Shown: in pieces, positions 46,600-57,129 of the stretch
Numbering within the stretch: position 1 is the stretch's first letter
Layout: the number at the start of each line of letters is the position of its first letter
Origin: Salvia splendens
Taxonomy: Eukaryota > Streptophyta > Magnoliopsida > Lamiales > Lamiaceae
DNA length: 64,000 bases
Direction: 5' to 3'
Assembly (NCBI RefSeq): GCF_004379255.2
Contig: NC_056051.1
Location: forward strand, 24,111,267 to 24,175,266
The notes under the pieces: model-generated
Databases searched by the model: none
Told to the model about the DNA's origin: nothing
Seen by the model: the letters and a program-made list of their open reading frames with translations, nothing else
Translations under genes and position numbers: made by a program

Positions 46600-49001
46600 A
46601 TGGGGAAACATGGTGGGAAGAAGAAAAGTTGTAGTGGGCAGAAATCAGGTGAATCAAATAGTAAGCAAAGAAAAGGCAGTGAGGGTAGGCAGAGGGGTTA
46701 TGATAAGGACACAGGCATGTTCATTTTGATGTCTCAGGAATTGAAGGAAGAGGGCAATAGGTTGTTTCAGAAAAGGGATTATGAGGGTGCTATGTTGAGC
46801 TATGAGAAAGGGATAAAGTTGCTTCCTAGGAATCACATAGATGTCGCGTATCTGAGGAGCAATATGGCCGCGTGCTATATGCAGTTGGGAATAAGTGAGT
46901 ACCCGAGGGCGATTCATGAGTGCAATCTTGCTCTTGAAGTCTCCCCGAGATACAGCAAGGCGCTGTTGAAGAGGGCTAGGTGTTATGAGGGACTGAACAA
47001 GTTCGATTTGGCGCGCAGAGATGTTGGAGCGGTGCTGAAGATGGAGCCCAACAATCTCATGGCTATTGAGATCTCAGAGAGGGTTGAAATGGCATTTCAA
47101 AGTCTAGGGGGGTCTAGAGAGCTTGAGCTTCCTGTGGATTTGGTGGTTCCGTTACCCGAGTATTTGGAGCCAGCGCCTTTGGCACAGACCAAGGCGAGGA
47201 AAAAGAAAAGTGGCAATGTGAAGGTGGAGAGAATCAATGGCAATGCAGAGGAGAATGTGGAGGAGAAGATAGTCAATGGCAATGGAGAGAACGATGTCAT
47301 TGGAAACGTAGAGGAGAGCGTGAAGGAGAAGAAAGTTGATGGCAATGTGGAGGGAAATGCGAAGGAGGAGAAAGCCACTGGCAATGTAGGGGGAAGTAAG
47401 GATGCTACTAAAACAAGAAAGGAGAAGAAAACGAAGAGAAAAGTGAGGGAAAAGAGAGTTGATGTTGATGTTGTGATGAGTAAGGCTGATGATCCAACCG
47501 AGGAAAGGAAAACTGAAGACAAATCGGTGGTGGTAGAGGAAGAAAAATATACAAATGGTGCGGAAGATGAGCCTATGAGAACCGTAAAATTAGTGTTCGG
47601 GGAAGACATAAGATGGGCTCAGATTCCTCTCAACTGCGATGTTTTGCAACTGAGAGAGGTCATTGTTGATCGCTTTCCTAGCTCGAAGGATGTTCTTGTG
47701 AAGTATAGGGATCAAGAAGGTGATTTGGTTACCATCACTTCAACAGAAGAACTAAGGCTGGCTGAGGCTTCTACCATAAATGGCTCTGTGAAGTTGTACA
47801 TAGTCGAAGTTAATCCGGATCAAGATCCATTGCTTAAAGGGTTTAGGAGGGATGAATCAACAGACACTCTTGACATGAAAAATGTTACTGAAAATAGGAA
47901 GGGAGTGAGGACTGAGTCGGCTTGTATCAGTGATTGGATCATACAGTTTGCTCAGTTATTCAAGGACCACGTCGGATTTGATGTGGAAACTTATCTTGAT
48001 CTCCATCAGGTTGGGATGAAGCTCTATTCGGATGCCATGGAAGAGACAGTTACTAGTGAAGAAGCTCAGGACCTTTTCTCGGGTGCTGCGGATAAATTCC
48101 AGGAGATGGCAGCCTTAGCGCTGTTCAACTGGGGTAATGTCCACATGTCCCGAGCGAGAAAGAGAGTATATTTGAAAGAAGATGCTTCGAAAGAACGTGT
48201 ACTCACGCAGGTCAAGTCTGCCTACGACTGGGCACAAATGGAGTACGTGAAAGCAGGGAAAAGATACGAAGAGGCACTAAAAATCAAACCAAATTTCTAT
48301 GAAGCCGTTCTAGCTCTCGGGCAGCAAGAGTTTGAGCTGGCTAAACTCTCTTGGTATTTTGCTGTTGGAACTGGTGTGAATTTGGAATCATGGCCTTCGT
48401 CCGAAGTTCTTCAGCTTTACAACAGGGCCGAGGACGACATGGAGAAGGGAATGCAAATGTGGGAGGAGGAACAACAAGTTAACGAATCATCCCAGCCTAA
48501 CAAAACCGAGATTCAGTTGCAAAATATGAAGCTCAACAACTTGTTCGAACACATGTCAGCAGACGAGGCTGCAGAACAGGCTTCGAACATCAGGGCTCAG
48601 ATACACATACTGTGGGGCACGATTCTGTACGAGAGATCAATAATGGAGTTCAAACTAGGACTTCCCGTATGGCATGAATGCCTTGAGGTTGCTGTAGAAA
48701 AGTTCGAACTTGCTGGAGCTGCTCCAACTGATATTGCTGTTATGATAAAGAATCATTGTTCCAATGGAACAGAAGGTAATAATATAGACAGTTTTCTAAC
48801 AAAAAATAATGTTGGAGTGCATTGTTATGTAGTCTGACTGGTGAGGTGCTCGCAGGGGGATTCAATATTGATGAATTAGTACAGGCGTGGAACGAGATGT
48901 ACGAAGCGAAAAAGTGGCAGAGCAGCATTCCCTCGTTCCGGCTAGAGCCACTGCTCAGACGGCGAGTTTCAAAAATTTATTACGCCCTTGAAAATGCGTA
49001 G
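46600..49001 (+). CDS. PHOX1/3/4-like TPR and PB1 domain protein
   Basis: Exons 46600-48775 and 48856-49001 give 773 residues. Residues about 44-155 are three TPR motifs (ELKEEGNRLFQKRDYEGAML, AYLRSNMAACYMQLG, KALLKRARCYEGLNKFDLAR), which in this family bind HSP90/HSP70 tails. Residues about 326-410 are a PB1 domain (TVKLVFGEDIRWAQIP ... VKYRDQEGDLVTITSTEELR with the OPCA-type acidic motif). The C-terminal half is a second helical array. The TPR sequence looks closer to PHOX1/3/4 than to CLMP1 (inference from memory). These proteins are reported at chaperone, cytoskeletal and organelle-positioning functions. A Lys/Glu/Asn-rich linker (about 200-300) shows degenerate repeats. The 80-bp intron must be spliced: reading through it ends the frame at 48837 and drops the conserved LVQAWNEMYEAKKW...YYALENA end. 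Confidence 0.92.
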
Positions 49002-49818
49002 CTGCTTCTGTGGATGTGTCTGAGAACTAGCACTATGCGGATCTTTTGGTTGGTCGCCTTTTTTCGCATTCTTGGTAAGTAAAGATTTACCAATATCCGA
49101 GTCTTTTCTTTTTAAAAGTATGATCTACGTAATAATACGATAAATTTCACAACGAGGTTCAAACTCTGTAGCCTTACTACAGCATTGAATTCTCTCTAGT
49201 TTATGACTTGTATTACTCTAGGTAGAGATGTGCGTACATTTAGGAAATTGAAAATATCTACATTTCTGGTAATAGTCTTTTTCACTTGTCTTTTCCTATC
49301 ATCAGTACATTTAACTTATGATCTAGGGTTGAGCTACAAAACTTGATCACTTGTTCTTGACGAATGAAACTAATAAAAAACTTAATTAGGTGAATTTTAC
49401 GCGCATCTTAATTCCACGGCATGCTTTTAGAGTTTCTGTGACCATCTTAATGAACATTTTCCTTTTGCTGTATCAGCTTCTGCTTCAGATATTGCTTCAT
49501 CGTGTTGGGACATACGATGTTGGTTGTGTTGTTTATAGCAAGAAAAAACAATCTGTCATACATCTGCAGCTGATGGTGGGCAAGTTGGATGAGCAGAAAA
49601 TAATTTTTTGTCACTTCTGCTCCATTGTTATAACCTCCCTAGCTAGTGCAGCTGACTTCAGAAAGTACAGCAAGATTTGTGTTTTTTTTTTTTGAATTTT
49701 TTATAGTTATCGAGTTGCATAATTTTATTTATTTGTTTGATGGACTTGTTGCTTTAGAAACCTGAAATTACAAGAACCTCGTCGGTATATATACTACTAG
49801 CTAGTATCTTCTACTCTT
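49002..49818 (+). other. 3' flank of the PHOX-like gene, possible 3'-UTR intron
   Basis: GTAAGT at 49075-49080 and a pyrimidine-rich acceptor ending CTTCAG at 49488 could bound an intron wholly in the 3' UTR. No family-supported coding frame is present. Confidence 0.35.
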
Positions 49819-50145
49819 CCCTTTCTAATTTCCTCGCATCTCTCTGTAATTCCCTTTCTCCAATTCTCTTTCGCTCCACTTCTCTCATTTGTTGATCTGC
49901 ATCAATTTTGTTATACAATTTTATCAGAGGCTTCGCTGCGCACATGAGTCCTCGATTTAGAGATTTTGTGTTGAACGAGAGAGAATGGCGTGAGAGAGGA
50001 GAGAGGTTAAAGAGAGAGTTGACGCATATCAGAAAATAATTGGCCACAGAAGTATTACTATTAGAGAGGATGAAAGAGAATGAGAGATGGAATTACAGAG
50101 GAGAGGAGAGGAGAGGAGATGAGATAGGAGAGAAGAAATTAGAAA
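49819..50145. repeat. Foldback (inverted-repeat) element, ~330 bp
   Basis: CCCTTTCTAATTTC at the left and GAAATTAGAAAGGG at the right are exact complements. Inward, TCTGTAATTCC pairs with GGAATTACAGA and ATTCTCTTTC with GAAAGAGAAT at roughly matching spacing. Purine/pyrimidine-rich, no ORF of interest. Confidence 0.65.
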
Positions 50146-50278
50146 GGGAGAAAATTGATGATGATGATGATGTTGCAAATATCAATTCTCATTTATATAT
50201 ATAATAACAACAATACTTATGAGTGTCAGTGACTCAGTGTCAGTGCATAATTGTTTAGCATTTTGTATCCATTTTTTT

Positions 50279-51724
50279 CAATGTTTTAAAAACCGGATCG
50301 GACCGGCCGGTCGGACCGGTTGGATCGCGAACCGGTAGGCAGTCCGGTCCGATTTGCCTCTAAAAATCGCATGTAGGTTGACCCGCCCAGAATCGGTAAA
50401 ACCGGCCGGTCTAACCGGTTGGACCGCGAACCGGGAATCGGTTCAACTATATTTAATTTTTTTTAATTAATATTCTATTAGGGTTTGGTTTCTATTCATT
50501 TCATTCGCTTCCCTTTTCAGCGCCGACCCTACCGCCTACACCGACTCCTCACCCTCGACGAACCTCCCCACTGTGAATCCGCCGTCGGACAACCGCGAGA
50601 TGAAAGCCCCACCGTACATCGCCGCCTCCGCTTCCCCATCGCCGTCGCGCATTAGAGGTTGGTCAGCCTTCCATTATCCGTAGCCATATTTGTCATCTCT
50701 ACAGCAACAATTTCTCGTATCATTGTTGTTCAGCCATATTTGGTATCGAGGTCTAATTGATTGTTCTTTGGGATAGCTTGCTGGATTTGGAGTGAGTTAT
50801 CTAAGAATGAGCATTGGTGGAGTATCTGATTTTGCTTAGTTGGAATTGGATTCTATTGATTCTGTGACAGTTCAAAATCTTGGTTTTGAAAGTCATTTTC
50901 CACATTATTGTGGCCTTTTGGATACTTTTACACTTATGCATTATTGTGATATGTTTTGCATTCTGTTGCTTATATGTTCAAGAACACGGCTAACATACTT
51001 TTTAATACTGTTGCATTATTTTTTCACAATAGAAGAAAGCAGGCTGTTCCTGAATTAGTTAGTATATTTATTATGAGCTTGATTATGAGGAGTTGGAGGA
51101 AATGTTAGATGAAGAACAAGCAAAAGGTGAATAAACTTTTATAGATTTATTTATAATTTCATGTGTTATTGTGTTCATTGCTTGATATTGTTTAATCTTT
51201 ATGTAGGTGATGAAGATGATATAATGGGGATTAATGATGACGAAATTGATTTGTCAAGATTTGATGATGATGGAAATACTACTAGCATCAACGATGGTTT
51301 TTGTGACTTGAGTTGCATTAATCTTGAAGTTGGAAATGAAAGTGATTGAGATGATCACTAAGTATTTTGTTTTGAGTTCGTAGCTTGGTATTTTGATAAA
51401 GACTTATGCATTTTGATAAAGACTTGTGTATTTAGATATTTGAACTTATTGATCTTTGTATTTTGGTATTTGAACTTATTGGCATTGTAATGCAAATCTG
51501 CCATTTTTGATATTTAGTGGCACCAAATCTGCCATTTTTGATATTTTGATAATGCTATTTTTTATTTATTATTCACAATTTTTATTATATATATATTTAA
51601 TAATATATAATATATATGTTTATTATATATTCCGGTTCAACTAATGGTTCGACCAGTGAACCGGTTGAACCAGTGAACCAGTAACGACGCCGGTTCACTT
51701 GCCGGTCCGGTTTTTAAAACATTG
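50279..51724. mobile_element. hAT-type element with 18-bp perfect inverted ends
   Basis: 1,446 bp. Both ends are CAATGTTTTAAAAACCGG (right end inverted), flanked by the 8-bp duplication ATTTTTTT (50271-50278, 51725-51732); that duplication is low complexity, so weaker evidence. Subterminal regions are packed with CCGGTCCGACC / AACCGGTTGGACC words. Near the right, two open stretches joined by plausible splice sites (about 51070-51126 and 51208-51349) would encode an acidic tail with EELEEMLDEEQAKG and DEIDLSRFDDD, possibly the end of a transposase or of a captured gene. No complete transposase is present. Confidence 0.8.
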
Positions 51725-52193
51725 ATTTTTTTAGTTTGAAAGAAAGCAAACTTCTAGGTTTTGCATGTGAGTGTGGATTTTTGTCTCCCTTTTGATGGTC
51801 ATAGTTGTTGGAAGATGCTCAAATGGAAGCACAGTTGTTGAGTGGATGGATGGTTTTTTTCTTCACATCTACTGCTGGTTTTAAAATGTTTGAGAATGCG
51901 ATGAAAGAGATTGTGATCACCAATTGGTAGTTTGTCGCCCTCCAGCAGAACACTTCTGTGGCTTTTCTTATCTACACCCATAAAAAAGTGTTCGTACCAA
52001 TAGTGTACACTTTTTTACCACTTGTTTGTATATTTTTAATTCAATTATAGAATTAAATTTATCGGATGGAAAATAATTAGAAAAAAAACGACTAATTCAA
52101 TAAATATAATTTGAAAATTAAATTTTCGTTGTATTAAATGAAGGGGAAAACTATGCAATGAAAATTTTCACTACAGAAAATCACACAAGTTCT

Positions 52194-52445
52194 TCACCCT
52201 GCGCCCCCTCCCCTACGTGCCCAGACATCTTCAATCAAATCGGACTGGAGTTGGGTATGTGCTGTGTCCCTGTGCATATCAGTGAAACGTTGGAGCATAT
52301 ATTCATTACTACGTGGTAAGCCCATCTGTATCGGCGCGGAGGCAACACCATGACTTGAACTAACACTGTCTTCCGGTGTCCAGCACTCTGCAGCAAATCC
52401 TTCTTTTTCTATTATCATATTGTGCAATATGATACATGCTAACAT
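52194..52445 (-). pseudogene. PIF/Harbinger transposase C-terminal relic
   Basis: The minus-strand frame reads MLACIILHNMIIEKEG then, near its end, HTQLQSDLIEDVWARRGGG. These are the conserved closing motifs of plant PIF/Harbinger (ALP1-like, DDE superfamily 4) transposases. Only about 80 residues survive and no N-terminal or catalytic DDE part is present, so this is a dead fragment. Confidence 0.8.
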
Positions 52446-52448
52446 TAT

Positions 52449-52663
52449 ATTCGTGACATAATTACTCGGTGTCGAATCAAATGAGATATACTACTCGGTG
52501 ACAGCGCTCTTTTCGTACTCAATCCAATCACTCGTGAATTTTTTGAGCTTCCTCCTCAACCTGCACGTAGGAGCATATTTTTGGGTTTAGAGTGAGCAAT
52601 TTAAGTGGACAATATAAAATTTTCTCCCTTTGATTTGACACCGAGTAATTATGTCATGAATTA
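52449..52663. repeat. Inverted repeat next to the Harbinger relic
   Basis: About 33-bp arms: TGACATAATTACTCGGTGTC (52453 onward) and its near-complement GACACCGAGTAATTATGTCA (about 52636-52655), 215 bp overall. It directly abuts the transposase relic and may be a separate small insertion or a rearranged Harbinger piece. Confidence 0.65.
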
Positions 52664-53130
52664 ACTGTCACATAAAGTTAATTAATATTTCTAGTCCTTG
52701 TATGAGATATAAATATCATTTGTTATGAAAATGCATGCAACATTTTGATAGTTGAAATAAAAGATTAATTAAGCATCATTCTGACTTAGAAAATATATGC
52801 AGTTATTCCAAGTAGTATGTTAATCAACAACTCTTACAATGCCTAGCTTTAGCATTTTCAATTCTGCTCAAATATCACATAGTGAAGGTGTAAATTCTGG
52901 ATTATGTGCAAAACTCTGTGAAGGGGAAACAGGATCAGCGTGTATTCGACAGTTTCGTGAAATTTCTAGTCCGTACGCCCTTTTCTAAGTTATAGTATAT
53001 TCATATTCGGAAAGGCAAAGGAGAAAAGACGAGCACCATAGCAGTTTAAGTTAAAATTTTGCTAGAACTAATGAACCATGGCATACAACCATGACAACAA
53101 TTGCTTGGTACGAAGAAAGTGTATGGTCGA
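52664..53130. other. Spacer downstream of the exonuclease gene
   Basis: AT-rich, likely includes the 3' UTR of the minus-strand exonuclease gene at its right edge. Nothing else seen. Confidence 0.4.
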
Positions 53131-53132
53131 CT

Positions 53133-55995
53133 TTACAGAGCATCATCATCACCTTCAGGGTGCTCGTTAAGCTTACATACATCGATGAACTTCTGGACTG
53201 CATTATGATACTGCGTACCCTGCAAAATAAATTACATATAGAAAATATTAGAAGTGCTGCCCTCACAAGTGTTGGTGACAAATCTGATAGAGCTGAACAT
53301 GACGCCTCAATCTTGATACCAACGATTAACTAACAACGACTGATATGTTACCTCCCAATAAAGTTGATTGCAGTCCATGCACTGCCAAAACTCCAAATTT
53401 CGGTTGAACAAGCAGTTTGGAATCACTTGAAATCCCTTAGCAGCTTCAACGGCTTCTTGAGTTGTTAAAGGTTTCTGGATGAACTTCCCATTGCATTTAG
53501 TGCACCTCGACATTAACTGATCCTCAGAAATCTTAAGCTGGAATGTCTCGATCACCTGTAGATCTCAAGAAGACCATGTTAAGACGACCAAGCCACTATA
53601 TTGGACGTACGTAAGGGTTACCTCGAGTAGCTGGTCATTCTTAAGGAGACTTTTCAGCCTGTATATTTGATTCTTTATCAAATACTCATGCCTTAGAATC
53701 TTGGCATCCCGAGTCAAGAGCACTCTCTTCTCCTTTTGTGCTTGATCAATTAAGTCCCTGGAGAAAATAAATACTAGAAATTTTAGTCGAGTACACTTAT
53801 CTTCTTGAATTCTACATAACATTTTTATGGCTTTTTGGAGGAAATGCATTATAAAATACTTATGAGTTGCAATGTTCGAACACTGATGAGAAATGCACCT
53901 GGTATCAGGCTTCCTTAAATGCGGAATTGCAGCATCTATCCCAACACAACGTAAATGTTTTGCTAAACCTTCGACCTGACAGTTTTCACATCAGATTCAC
54001 ACACTGAGCATTCAGTAACCTAACATAATGAATAGAAAGGGTATGATATAACCACGAAAATTGCTGTGAATATCATACAGTGTTTAAACCAATATAAGTA
54101 ATCACGTACCATCACGTCACACAGAAATTTGGGGCACGAGTCACCTCCTGCAGATGGATCCCATGGAGGAGGGCCTTGCCAGTCTTCTACAATTTCACTG
54201 GTTTTGGGTTTCGATATTATATTTTTAGCTTTCTTTTTGGAAGTTTTGGGCTTCCGGTCAGAATCCTTTAGCAATATTCTATCACCATGCTTCCTGACTA
54301 CCCACAGGAAGCTATCATCTACTTGTTTGTTAAGATCGTTCGACTTCATGGAACCAGCCTCCTCAATCGTCTGTATGCTATCTAATTCAGGCATAGTTGC
54401 GCGGATCATGTTTGAAGCTTCTACAAGTGTGGCTCTCGTTATAATGTTATCTCCACTTGATATCTGGAACATCTCCTTCAGCCCCGGATCAGATGGCTGA
54501 GACGATTTTCCTGCTCCAAACATGAACGGAAATCAAAATATTAGATCATCCAGATTAGAGCGAAAGTGATGCAATATTTTCAATAACATAATCAGCCCTC
54601 AACTTGCAAAATTTATTTCAGTTAGTTCTTTACAATGAGTTGACAACTCTTTCAAAACCAACCAATTTCAGACGAAAGGAAGTTGTCCACCAAAAAAACA
54701 AACTTGTTTCAAAACAAGTAGTATCATGTAGTAATTGAGCATCACATAAAGGCATTCCAAATAAATGTTTACATGAATCAGAAGAGCCCCAACCTTCTCT
54801 AACAACCTTTGCGTGGAACACGTTAAATATCTTGACCAAACAATGAGCATCTGCAGCTGCATATTTCTTCTGCTCTTCAGTTAGAGGACGTTGAGACCAG
54901 TCACTACACTGAAGCTCCTGAAAACACCACGAGAAACCAAACGAATAAAATTTTCAGATATCCAGATTGGAAAAGAAGCTAAATGCATCTTATACTCCAA
55001 TTGACAACATACATACCTTCGAGAGAGAGATCCCTAAAACTTCTTCACAGATTGTTGCCAAACTCTTTGTTTGCTTCGGTGTCCTTCGCCCCTGTTGCTT
55101 CGTTTGTATTTGATTGTATATTGCACTGATGTCGATAAAAGGTTCGACCTGTACACGATAACTCATTAACCTCAAAACAACACAATGACACAGAGCCACA
55201 AGTACTGTAACCGGCAACAATTTATGATCACAAATTCAATTTGACAAAACAATTTAGTAAAGAATTGTCATAAGATAATACTCCAATCAACTTCAAATGC
55301 ATGATTTTTCGAAAAAATTCCCAGTCAATCTTACTATTGGAAAGAAAAACAGGCAAACCAAAAACAAGTGCTTATTCTCTTTGCAAATTCGGCATAATTC
55401 TAACTACAAATGCATGATAATTCGAAGAAATTCCCAAATGTTTTAAACTGAATTCAAACATGAATAGTTCAATACTTCAATACACAATACAATTGGATAA
55501 TGTGCGAATTCCTAAATCATTTACTGCCTAATTAATGGTTAATAAATCGAAATTAAATACCTCAAATGAAATCAATGATTTTGCCCAAAATGCAACAAAA
55601 TAACGTATGCAATCAAAGCTCACCCTATCAAAACCAGGAGCGCAGGCGCGGTCGCAAAAGGTGGACGAAAGGTAAACCAAGTCCTGCTTGAATCGAAACC
55701 CTAACTTTAAAACATTGGGCGCTACAAACACTTGTTTCAGCAGCTCGTAAACCGGGGGAATGTCAATGGTTTGGAGATCGATGAGGAAGACCGGCGACTC
55801 GGGCGCGTCGACAAGTAGGCACGCGATTTGGAGGAGGGAGACGGCGGGGAAGGTGGAGGCCTGGCGATTGGGCTTCCATTCGGCGTCGAGTCCGATGACG
55901 AAGGAGTGAGTCAAGGCGTGAGTCAGGTGAGCGAACTCGGGCGAGTCATGGGCGGTGACTAGGTGGATCGATAGCTCTTGTTTTTCTACTTCCAT
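53133..55995 (-). CDS. 3'-5' exonuclease with Mut7-C domain
   Basis: Eight exons: 55995-55624, 55148-55017, 54917-54794, 54510-54110, 53975-53899, 53757-53622, 53555-53352 and 53219-53133. Phases close to 510 residues. The N-terminal domain is a DEDDy exonuclease: D37 and E39 in IGLDAEW, a middle LGFRFKQDL, then SDWSQRPLTEEQKKYAAADAHCL carrying the last catalytic Tyr and Asp. After a linker comes the Mut7-C (PIN-like) domain: KFLCDVMVEGLAKHLRCVGID, LLTRDAKILRH, and a zinc-ribbon-like CTKCNGKF ... CMDCNQLYWEGTQY. This is the architecture of the exonuclease mut-7 homologue family. Plant members are little studied; roles in RNA trimming or silencing are inference from animals. The first in-frame ATG is at 55995. 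Confidence 0.93.
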
Positions 55996-56940
55996 CAATA
56001 AAGTTTGAAAATCAATATTGACTCATTTTTTGGGATATATGGGCTTAATTGGGTCCAATTTTTTTTTATTAGTAATTTTTTAAAATATATTCCTATACTA
56101 ACAATTTTGTACTAGTGGATATGCCTAAAAATTATACTCCACAAAAAATATTCATGTTTTCGAGTGAAATCGAGTTGATGATATACGCAATGAGCCGCAT
56201 AAATTAAAAATAAGTTGTGGGTTATTACTAAATGAAATTTTATTATTGATGGCAAAATAAGAAAATATATTCTAAAATGGAAATGAGGAATGAGTTTTTA
56301 ACTAGTAGGATTGTTTGTGACGAAATTCATTTTATTTTGCTTTATGAAAAATATTTTATCAACCAAAAACAATAGATTCCCATAAATTAAAGCAACTTTA
56401 TAATTGACGTTGTAATTCGTTACAAAAGCACCTTTTCAACCGCCAAAGTTGTTAGCACAGAAATATAATTGGAAAAATGCCATAACAATAAAATAATGAA
56501 TGGTTAAAATAATAAATAATACTGTATTGATTTATTTGCATGCGATGAAGAAATAAGAATATATCGCTCCACTTGTCCAAATACATTGTATTCATGTGCA
56601 CCAACGTAATTAAATTAGTAGAACTATTTAATAAATTTCAAACTTAACCTAAAATACTAACCATCCATTTAATGTGGCTTTCTAAGTTTTTGAAATCTCT
56701 ATTTACTTTTGTCTGAAAATATATAGGATTATATAGTGTTCTTTTATTTTCTCTCGTTTCTTAATACGACTTTATTTATCCACCAGCAATATTCCTGATA
56801 TTCGACTTTTTCAGAAAAGGTAAAGTACACCGAATTGGAAAAAAGCAATTATATCGATTTTCTATAACGAGACAAATTACATAATTTCATTTAGAAGATG
56901 GAAGGAATAATAAATTTAGACAAATCACAATTTACTAGAA
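55996..56940. other. Divergent intergenic region between exonuclease and ATXR6
   Basis: The two genes are transcribed away from each other, about 1.1 kb apart, so both promoters lie here. AT-rich and without repeats of note. Confidence 0.45.
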
Positions 56941-56991
56941 ATAAATAGTCCGTCACGACACGTGGATTGGGCGCTAAAATAGCAAGTAATA

Positions 56992-56999
56992 CCGCGAAA
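56992..56999 (-). promoter_or_regulatory. E2F-type site upstream of ATXR6
   Basis: TTTCGCGG on the minus strand fits the E2F/DP consensus TTTSSCGS, about 130 bases before the ATG. ATXR6 is known as an S-phase, E2F-controlled gene in Arabidopsis, so the position makes sense. Confidence 0.6.
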
Positions 57000-57129
57000 A
57001 TCAATTTACCCGCGCACACAGCTTTTCCCCATTTCTCTCTCTTAAATTCCCCCATTTCTTAAACCAAATGCGAAAACCCTCATTCTTCTCCATTGCTTTC
57101 TCTCTCATTGAATTCTCCACGCCATTGAA

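Noticed and set aside
46600..49001. Naming the TPR-PB1 gene CLMP1
   Set aside because: Domain order fits CLMP1 too, but the TPR region looks closer to the PHOX1/3/4 branch, so I kept the broader name.
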